Shown: positions 17,601 through 21,585 of the stretch, piece after piece | How positions within the stretch are numbered: position 1 is the stretch's first letter | How the letters are laid out: every line of letters begins with the position of its first letter | Assembly: GCA_964647705.1 (NCBI GenBank) | Contig: CAZYIW010000020.1 | Coordinates: forward strand, 1-22,355 | DNA from: CAZYIW01 sp964647705 | GTDB lineage: Bacteria; Pseudomonadota; Gammaproteobacteria; PS1; Pseudothioglobaceae | Direction of reading: 5' to 3' | Length of the DNA: 22,355 bases | Position numbers and translations under genes: made by a program | The notes under the pieces: model-generated | What the model was told of the DNA's origin: nothing | Databases searched by the model: none | The model's input: only the letters and a program-made list of their open reading frames with translations

Positions 17601-18255
17601 TGCGTCCAGAGGCATCAGTGATGGTGCCTGAGATCATAATTGGCAATTCAATATTGTCTTTTTCAAAGACGGATTGCACGGCAAAAATAGCCGCTTTTGC
17701 ATTCAGGGTGTCGAAGATGGTTTCAATCAGAATAATATCTGCACCACCTTCAATCAAACCACGTGTGGATTGTGAATAAACCTCAACCAGTTCGTCAAAA
17801 GTTACGTTTCGATAGCCTGGATCATTAACATCAGGGGAGAGTGAACAGGTGCGAGAAGTAGGGCCTAAAACGCCAGCGACAAACCTTGGTTTATCTTTGG
17901 TTGAAAATTCATCAGCCGCTTCTCTGGCAATTTTTGTAGCAACAACATTAATCTCATAGGCCAGATCTTGCATTTCATAATCGGCCATAGAAGTGCGCGT
18001 GGCATTGAAAGTATTGGTCTCAATAATATCACTGCCAACCTGAAGATAAGATCGGTGAATGTCTTTAATAATATGTGGTTGGGTCAGCGAGAGCAAATCG
18101 TTGTTGCCCTGCACTAAAACATGCCAATCCTTAAATCGATCGCCACGATAGTCGTCTTCACTAAGTTTATGTTTTTGAATCATGGTGCCCATAGCACCAT
18201 CTAAAACCATAATCCTTTTGCTAAGAATTGCCTGTAATAACTTAGTTTTACTCAT
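14605..18255 (-). CDS. metH: Cobalamin-dependent methionine synthase
   Basis: Transfers a methyl group from methyl-tetrahydrofolate to homocysteine through cob(I)alamin. From the ATG at 18255 it has 1216 residues (E. coli 1227) with all four modules. The homocysteine domain has zinc cysteines C244 (GLNCALG) and C307/C308 (GGCCGSTP). The pterin-binding domain contains NVGERANVTGS and GGVSNVSFSFRG. In the cobalamin domain, DVHDIGKN places the lower-ligand histidine at 757. The C-terminal SAM reactivation domain includes IRPAPGYPSCPEHSEK and SVSGWYFA. Two upstream in-frame starts (GTG 18273, ATG 18264) add only six or three residues; the last ATG gives the usual MSKTKLLQ-type N-terminus. No B12 riboswitch is apparent in the short upstream gap. 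The cell must make or import cobalamin. Confidence 0.97.
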   Translation of the reverse strand: MSKTKLLQAILSKRIMVLDGAMGTMIQKHKLSEDDYRGDRFKDWHVLVQGNNDLLSLTQPHIIKDIHRSYLQVGSDIIETNTFNATRTSMADYEMQDLAYEINVVATKIAREAADEFSTKDKPRFVAGVLGPTSRTCSLSPDVNDPGYRNVTFDELVEVYSQSTRGLIEGGADIILIETIFDTLNAKAAIFAVQSVFEKDNIELPIMISGTITDASGRTLSGQVTEAFYNSLRHAKPISIGLNCALGPDLLRQYVEEMSRIADTYVSAHPNAGLPNEFGEYDLDAPTMGEQVSEWAASGFVNILGGCCGSTPDHIKAIAQAIEDLPPRQIPELPIECRLSGLEPLNISEKSFFVNVGERANVTGSAKFKRLILNEEYEQALDICRTQVEDGAQIVDINMDEGMLDGEAAMIRFLNLIAAEPEISKVPIMVDSSKWEIIEAGLKCIQGKPVVNSISLKEGKENFVQYANLCKRYGAAIIVMAFDEVGQADTQARKVEICTEAYRILVDEVAYPPEDIIFDPNIFAVATGIEEHNNYGVDFIEATRDITNNLPYAKISGGVSNVSFSFRGNNPVREAIHSVFLYHAVKAGMTMGIVNAGQLVVYDDIDPKLREAVEDVILNKDPEAGERLVNIAPEFSDTGEQQDNKKDLEWRSWSVEKRLEHALVKGITEFIDEDTQEALDKLGRPILVIEGPLMDGMNVVGDLFGDGKMFLPQVVKSARVMKKSVAHLDPFLEAEKQDCDTGPQGKILMATVKGDVHDIGKNIVGVVLSCNNYEIIDLGVMVPAEEILSTAKAENVDIIGLSGLITPSLDEMVHVAKEMKRQGFNIPLLIGGATTSEAHTAVKIEPEYDKGVFYVQDASKSVGVATTLLSEELKPKLVEKTKEDYQNVRERRANKSKTKLLSLAQARANRPKVDFTTITKPKQIGVQVFKEFDLSEIYSFIDWAPFFRTWELAGKFPDILTDKVVGESATQLFADAKKMFQRVIDEKLLIANAVVGIFPANSVNEDIELYDANGNVIETLNHLRQQLNKKGNTPNFCLSDFIAPKDSGIKDYMGAFAVTAGVNIEPLVEQFEADHDDYNSIMIKAVADRLAEAFAELMHYRVRTQIWGYSDETFDNDKLIAENFQGIRPAPGYPSCPEHSEKEKLWKLLDVENNTGMTLTSSYAMLPTASVSGWYFANKDAKYFGVARINQEQLEDYANRKGVSLEQAEKLLSPNL

Positions 18256-18262
18256 CGTTTGC

Positions 18263-18297
18263 ATTATACCCACAGCCTAGATATTCGGCTTTATAAT
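18263..18297. promoter_or_regulatory. Divergent -10 elements between metH and SgpL-A
   Basis: On the minus strand a perfect TATAAT occupies 18268-18263, only seven bases before the metH ATG; if used, the transcript would start at or next to the start codon. On the plus strand a perfect TATAAT lies at 18292-18297, about 58 bases before SgpL-A. Neither has a recognisable -35 at normal spacing, and AT-rich DNA produces such hexamers by chance. Confidence 0.3.
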
Positions 18298-18355
18298 GAA
18301 AGTGTTAATAATCTCATAGTGTTATGCAAGTTTTTCATATCCAATTAGAAAATTT

Positions 18356-18784
18356 ATGAAAAAAATAATTTTAGTATCTTTGATGTCTTTAAGCATTAAT
18401 TGCTATGCCTTTTTTGATTTTAATAACTATCAATCTCCCTATGCGGATAACGATTGGCCGGTTTGGACGCCAATGTATTGGATGGAAGAAATTTTTGATA
18501 ACGACCGTTTTGGCAATAGTACTAGGAATATGTACCCCTATCCTTATGGTAATCAACCCTTTAATATCCAAGCTTCACACTTTGATATGTCGCAAATGCC
18601 AACACCCAATGAAGCCTATTTATTTGAAAATAAGCTGTTAGAATCCCCAGTCTACCATACCCCGGCAGCGCAATTTTTTGCCAATCCCGAGAGTATTGAG
18701 ACGTCCAAGATAAAAACCCAAAATCCATATTTAACGAATCACCAACCCAACCCCTATAGAGCAGCCTATCCTGGTAATTTTTAA
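18356..18784 (+). CDS. Exported aromatic-rich protein SgpL-A, divergent member of the four-gene family
   Basis: A 142-residue exported protein of unknown function. The signal peptide MKKIILVSLMSLSINCYA ends in a plausible signal-peptidase I site after residue 18; the cysteine at 16 does not fit a lipobox. The mature part begins FFDFNNYQSPYADND and carries PVWTPMYWMEEIFDN, which lines up with the acidic core of SgpL-B, C and D (P-x-W/Y-F/W-x-E-E-M/I). The rest is Pro/Asn/Tyr-rich (NMYPYPYGNQPFN; NPYLTNHQPNPYRAAYPGNF) without the Gly/Trp repeats. ATG 18356 lacks a strong Shine-Dalgarno, unlike its neighbours, so expression may be lower. No hairpin terminator follows. I infer a distant paralogue of the sulfur-globule-like proteins beside it; the likeness is short. 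Confidence 0.75.
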   Translation: MKKIILVSLMSLSINCYAFFDFNNYQSPYADNDWPVWTPMYWMEEIFDNDRFGNSTRNMYPYPYGNQPFNIQASHFDMSQMPTPNEAYLFENKLLESPVYHTPAAQFFANPESIETSKIKTQNPYLTNHQPNPYRAAYPGNF

Positions 18785-18819
18785 AATATTTCATCTTGAA
18801 CTTTTTTTCGCCTAAGTAC

Positions 18820-18880
18820 TTGATATTAAAAATATTAGTATGTTATAATATAGCCTCATTTTTTGACAGAGTATATGGAG
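18820..18880 (+). promoter_or_regulatory. Promoter and ribosome binding site of SgpL-B
   Basis: TTGATA (18820-18825) and a perfect TATAAT (18844-18849) are separated by 18 bases, a good vegetative promoter. A Shine-Dalgarno GGAG (18877-18880) lies 8 bases before ATG 18889 and fixes the start. TTGAT alone is an FNR half-site, but the second half is absent and the position is wrong for activation. Confidence 0.65.
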
Positions 18881-18888
18881 AAAAAATA

Positions 18889-19251
18889 ATGAAAAAACTT
18901 TTTGTAATTGCGTTGGCTACCATTTCATTAAGCTCAAATGCTTTTTGGAATAACAACAACTACGGTGGTTATGGTCCTTACGGTTATTATGACGATAATG
19001 GTATGTTTGGTTACAACCCTTATGATTTCTGGGATCCTCGTTGGTATTTTGAGGAAATGGAAAACATGTTTGATGAGTTTGATGACGAGTTCGGTAGCAA
19101 TGACTACTATGGTGGTTACTACCCATACAACGCAGGCAACTGGAACAATGGTCCTTGGAACTATAACACAGGCCCATGGGGTTATAACAGAGGCCCTTGG
19201 AACAACGTAGCACCTGTTGCACCTGCTGTGCCTGCCACTACAGCTAAATAG
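18889..19251 (+). CDS. Sulfur-globule-like exported protein SgpL-B
   Basis: A 120-residue exported low-complexity protein. The signal peptide is MKKLFVIALATISLSSNA with cleavage expected before FW. The mature part has three zones: an Asn/Gly/Tyr stretch (19-35), a conserved core (DDNGMFGYNPY, 36-46; then DPRWYFEEMENMFDEFDDE), and a repeat zone with GPWNYNT, GPWGYNR and GPW at seven-residue spacing. An Ala/Pro/Val tail (VAPVAPAVPATTAK) ends it. Cysteines are absent. Composition, small size, signal peptide and Pro/Ala tail resemble sulfur globule proteins (Sgp/CV1-3) of purple sulfur bacteria, which coat extracytoplasmic sulfur globules; this is analogy by composition. The frame is open upstream to 18796, but the Shine-Dalgarno and signal peptide select 18889. 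Core DNA is identical to SgpL-C. Confidence 0.85.
   Translation: MKKLFVIALATISLSSNAFWNNNNYGGYGPYGYYDDNGMFGYNPYDFWDPRWYFEEMENMFDEFDDEFGSNDYYGGYYPYNAGNWNNGPWNYNTGPWGYNRGPWNNVAPVAPAVPATTAK
18923..19082 (+). repeat. 160-bp exact direct repeat, copy 1 (in SgpL-B)
   Basis: This segment, from the end of the signal peptide through the acidic core, is identical at every base to 19456-19615, at an offset of 533 bp. Sequences on both sides diverge, apart from the shared first 16 bases of the genes. Confidence 0.97.
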
Positions 19252-19270
19252 TTTAAATATCTATTGATCT

Positions 19271-19300
19271 AAAACCAGTGCTTTTGCGCTGGTTTTTTTT
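19271..19300 (+). terminator. Intrinsic terminator after SgpL-B
   Basis: ACCAGTGC (19274-19281) pairs with GCGCTGGT (19286-19293), with one G-T pair, around a TTTT loop. Flanking A and T runs extend the stem and eight T follow. Confidence 0.93.
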
Positions 19301-19327
19301 CGCCAGAAGAATTTTAATTGTACCCGC

Positions 19328-19368
19328 TTGATCTATATCAATTATTTATAATATTAATAAAGTATAAT
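19328..19368 (+). promoter_or_regulatory. FNR/Anr-type site and -10 element upstream of SgpL-C
   Basis: TTGATCTATATCAA (19328-19341) is a perfect match to the FNR/Anr consensus TTGAT-N4-ATCAA. Its centre (19334.5) lies 28.5 bases before a perfect TATAAT (19363-19368), putting it near -40.5 to -41.5 from the expected start of transcription. That is the class II activating position, where the regulator replaces the -35 box, and no good -35 is seen here. A second TATAAT (19347-19352) is at unsuitable spacing. Control by an oxygen-sensing Crp/FNR-family protein is inferred. Confidence 0.7.
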
Positions 19369-19407
19369 ATAGATAACTATAAAAAATAGTGGACTTTAAA
19401 AATAAAA

Positions 19408-19413
19408 AAGGAG
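19408..19413 (+). promoter_or_regulatory. Ribosome binding site deciding the SgpL-C start
   Basis: AAGGAG stands 8 bases before ATG 19422. It selects this start over an in-frame upstream codon at 19389, which would put 11 charged residues ahead of the signal peptide. Confidence 0.85.
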
Positions 19414-19421
19414 ACAAGAAA

Positions 19422-19778
19422 ATGAAAAAACTTTTTGCAATGGTTTTATTGGCGGTTTCATTAAGCTCAAATGCTTTTTGGAATAACAACAACTACGGTG
19501 GTTATGGTCCTTACGGTTATTATGACGATAATGGTATGTTTGGTTACAACCCTTATGATTTCTGGGATCCTCGTTGGTATTTTGAGGAAATGGAAAACAT
19601 GTTTGATGAGTTTGACGATGGTTGGAATGACGACTATTACGGTTATGGTCCATATGGTTATGGTTATTCACCATACAACAACTACGGCTATGCTCCAAAT
19701 AACTATATGATGACTCCTTGGGGTCCAGGTGCTGTACCTGCTGCTGCTCCAGCTCAAACAGGAGTAGTAACTCAGTAA
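19422..19778 (+). CDS. Sulfur-globule-like exported protein SgpL-C, probably oxygen-regulated
   Basis: A 118-residue paralogue of SgpL-B. The signal peptide MKKLFAMVLLAVSLSSNA is followed by the same mature start and core as SgpL-B through EMENMFDEFD. After that it diverges: instead of Trp-rich GPW repeats it has a Tyr/Gly zone (YYGYGPYGYGYSPYNNYGYA) and a Pro/Ala tail (GPGAVPAAAPAQTG). This tail type is the feature most like sulfur globule proteins of purple sulfur bacteria as I recall them. No cysteine is present. It has its own promoter with an FNR-type box, a strong Shine-Dalgarno and its own terminator. Function inferred: an envelope protein of periplasmic sulfur deposits, made preferentially at low oxygen. 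Another self-assembling extracellular matrix role remains possible. Confidence 0.85.
   Translation: MKKLFAMVLLAVSLSSNAFWNNNNYGGYGPYGYYDDNGMFGYNPYDFWDPRWYFEEMENMFDEFDDGWNDDYYGYGPYGYGYSPYNNYGYAPNNYMMTPWGPGAVPAAAPAQTGVVTQ
19456..19615 (+). repeat. 160-bp exact direct repeat, copy 2 (in SgpL-C)
   Basis: Identical at all positions to 18923-19082, including synonymous codon positions. The first difference downstream is T (19083) versus C (19616). Confidence 0.97.
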
Positions 19779-19802
19779 TACTAGGGTCTTAATACTCAAA
19801 AA

Positions 19803-19830
19803 AAAACCAGCACAAATTGCTGGTTTTTTT
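19803..19830 (+). terminator. Intrinsic terminator after SgpL-C
   Basis: AAACCAGCA (19803-19811) pairs perfectly with TGCTGGTTT (19817-19825) around a CAAAT loop and runs into a tract of eight T. The sequence leaving it (T-run then CGCC) is the same as after SgpL-B. Confidence 0.94.
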
Positions 19831-19852
19831 TCGCCTATTAAAAATTATTGGT

Positions 19853-19890
19853 TTATAATTTGATTTCATTTTTTTTAAACAGCAAAGGAG
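19853..19890 (+). promoter_or_regulatory. -10 element and ribosome binding site of SgpL-D
   Basis: A perfect TATAAT (19853-19858) lies about 37 bases before ATG 19895; the -35 region overlaps the preceding terminator and T-run and shows no consensus. Shine-Dalgarno AAGGAG (19885-19890) is strong and close to the start. No FNR box is seen. Confidence 0.5.
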
Positions 19891-19894
19891 ACAT

Positions 19895-20508
19895 ATGAAA
19901 AAATTACTTGCAATATCATTATTAACAGTTTCTTTAGGTGCATCAGCTGGCTGGGGTGGCGGTCCTTGGGGCAATAGTGGCTGGGGCGGTGGCGGTCCTT
20001 GGGGTGGTTACGAAGATAACGGTTTTTTTGGTCATAACCCTTATAGCATGTTCACGCCAGATTGGTTTAGCGAAGAAATGGACGACATGATGGATGAATT
20101 TGACAGCAATGATGGTCCTTGGGGCAACAACAGAAATTGGGGTGGTAATAGAGGCCCTTGGGGTGGTAATAGAGGCCCTTGGGGTNNNNNNNNNNNNNNN
20201 NNNNNNNNNNNNNNNNNNNNNNNNNNNNNNNNNNNNNNNNNNNNNNNNNNNNNNNNNNNNNNNNNNNNNNNNNNNNNNNNNNNNNTTGGGGTGGTAATAG
20301 AGGCCCTTGGGGTGGTAATAGAGGCCCTTGGGGTAATAATTGGAGTAATCCATGGAACAATAACTCATGGGGCTCAACACCTTGGGGCAACCATAATGGT
20401 CCTTGGAATAGCAATACTTGGCGCTCTGCTCCTCGTGGTAACTATGGCTATAACAAGGCTATTTCACCAAAATCAGGTACAACAAATAATAATACTGAAG
20501 CAAAATAA
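19895..20508 (+). CDS. Trp/Gly-repeat exported protein SgpL-D, interrupted by an assembly gap
   Basis: An exported repeat protein of the same family. The signal peptide MKKLLAISLLTVSLGASA is followed by GWGGGPWGNSGWGGGGPWGG, then the family core EDNGFFGHNPY and TPDWFSEEMDDMMDEFD. Next comes a tandem heptapeptide GGNRGPW: two perfect units, then 100 N, then two more perfect units. Degenerate PW-containing repeats follow (GNNWSNPWNNNSWGSTPW) and a polar tail ends TNNNTEAK at 20508. The frame after the N run is shifted by +2 relative to the start; this is an artefact of an arbitrary 100-N gap, because the repeat period (21 bp) keeps frame. Read literally, the N-containing frame runs on to 20623, but that end is spurious. 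Trp every seventh residue and no cysteine suggest a self-associating protein, perhaps a sulfur-globule coat. Confidence 0.8.
20141..20331 (+). repeat. 21-bp tandem repeat encoding GGNRGPW, collapsed at the gap
   Basis: Perfect 21-bp units occupy 20141-20161 and 20162-20182 before the gap, and 20290-20310 and 20311-20331 after it; the four are identical at the DNA level. Partial units abut the gap on both sides (GGT before, T-TGG after). The copy number across the gap is unknown. Confidence 0.95.
20186..20285. other. Assembly gap of exactly 100 N
   Basis: The round length and position inside an exact tandem repeat mark it as a scaffolding placeholder. Continuity of the repeat phase requires the true missing length to be 14 + 21k bases (k = 0, 1, 2...), which 100 is not. 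Confidence 0.97.
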
Positions 20509-20527
20509 AGTATTTTTTTTAAAATCA

Positions 20528-20556
20528 AAAAAAGCCAGCCTTGTGCTGGCTTTTTT
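20528..20556 (+). terminator. Intrinsic terminator after SgpL-D
   Basis: GCCAGC (20534-20539) pairs with GCTGGC (20545-20550) around CTTGT, extended by six A-T pairs between the flanking A and T runs. It isolates SgpL-D from the transporter genes. Confidence 0.93.
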
Positions 20557-20607
20557 ATTGATAAAATTACAAAAATCTGATCGTAATTTTTTGGGGTTTG
20601 TCGAAAT

Positions 20608-21585
20608 ATGTGGAGCTATGTAATAAGGCGAGCGCTTTATAGTATCCCAATTTTATTGGGGGTTAACCTCATTACTTTTTTGCTTTTTTTCATGGTTAAC
20701 ACGCCTGATGATATGGCCAGAGTGCAACTGGGCGATAAACATGTGACTGAAGCAGATATTCACAACTGGAAAGTAGAAAAGGGCTACGATAAACCACTAT
20801 TTATTAATACTCAGCACACAGGGGTTAACACCCTAACTCAGACTATCTTTTATCAAAAATCTGCACCGCTTTTTAGGCTTGACTTTGGGCATTCTGATTC
20901 GGGTAGAAATATCAATAATGACATCTCTGAACGTATGTGGCCATCCTTAGCGCTGGCAATACCTTCTTTTATTATTGCATTGATAACTAACATTGTTTTT
21001 GCCATGTGGATGGTTATGTTATCAGGCTCTCGATTAGAACGACCATTGCTCATTGCCAGTGTGGCATTAATGTCTGTTTCAGGGCTGTTTTATATCATTA
21101 TCGGGCAAAAAATCTTAGCAGGTACTTGGCATTGGTTTCCTGTGTCGGGTTACCAAAGTGGCGTAGAAGCTTGGCGCTTTATCACACTACCCGTGATTAT
21201 TGGCGTGATAGCAGGCTTGGGTGCAGGCTCTCGTTGGTACCGTTCTATATTTTTAGAAGAGATCAACAAAGCCTATGTAAATACTGCACGGGCTAAAGGT
21301 TTGAGTGAGCATCAAGTTCTGTTCAAGCATGTTTTAAAAAACGCCATGATTCCTATTCTAACAGGGGTGGTAGTGGTTATCCCAACACTGTTTATGGGTA
21401 GCCTCATTATGGAAAGCTTTTTTTCCATTCCGGGTTTGGGTAGCTACACCATTGATGCGATTAATTCTCAAGACTTTGCCATTGTTCGTGCAATGGTATT
21501 TTTAGGCTCGGTACTCTATATTATTGGGCTATTGTTAACAGACATCTCCTATACTTGGGTAGATCCGCGGGTGAAATTCAAATGA
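20608..21585 (+). CDS. DppB/OppB/YejB-type ABC transporter permease
   Basis: Inner-membrane subunit of a peptide/nickel/opine-type ABC importer. It has 325 residues. The N-terminal signature MWSYVIRRALYSIPILLGVN and the DFGHS motif (92-96) are typical of the DppB side. The ATPase-contacting EAA loop is EEINKAYVNTARAKGLSE (217-234), followed by HVLKNAMIPILTG. It ends with the usual YTWVDPRVKFK. About six membrane segments are visible. The ATG at 20608 is 52 bp after the SgpL-D terminator; the stop overlaps the next permease (ATGA). No substrate-binding protein or ATPase is in view, so the substrate (oligopeptide, dipeptide, metal or other) cannot be assigned. Confidence 0.9.
   Translation: MWSYVIRRALYSIPILLGVNLITFLLFFMVNTPDDMARVQLGDKHVTEADIHNWKVEKGYDKPLFINTQHTGVNTLTQTIFYQKSAPLFRLDFGHSDSGRNINNDISERMWPSLALAIPSFIIALITNIVFAMWMVMLSGSRLERPLLIASVALMSVSGLFYIIIGQKILAGTWHWFPVSGYQSGVEAWRFITLPVIIGVIAGLGAGSRWYRSIFLEEINKAYVNTARAKGLSEHQVLFKHVLKNAMIPILTGVVVVIPTLFMGSLIMESFFSIPGLGSYTIDAINSQDFAIVRAMVFLGSVLYIIGLLLTDISYTWVDPRVKFK

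Noticed and set aside
18256..18355. Cobalamin riboswitch before metH
   Set aside because: The gap to SgpL-A is about 100 bases, too short for the full element, and no B12-box-like sequence was recognised.
18398..18409. Lipoprotein signal in SgpL-A (SINC)
   Set aside because: The residues before the cysteine (S-I-N) do not fit a lipobox, and the paralogues all use a signal-peptidase I site at the same position.
18796..18888. Upstream extension of SgpL-B to a start at 18796
   Set aside because: It would place the promoter inside the gene and hide the signal peptide; the GGAG site and the paralogues agree on 18889.
18917..19698. Long antisense open frames opposite SgpL-B and SgpL-C (about 100 codons each, Ser/His/Asn-rich)
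   Set aside because: They mirror the identical core on the other strand, have no ribosome binding site, and their composition is what the complement of Gly/Tyr/Asn codons gives.
20141..20331. CRISPR array
   Set aside because: Units are directly adjacent without unique spacers and stay in the reading frame of an exported protein.
20186..20623. Frameshift or pseudogene in SgpL-D, with a tail running to 20623
   Set aside because: The shift arises only from counting 100 placeholder N; the repeat phase on both sides predicts an intact frame ending at 20508.
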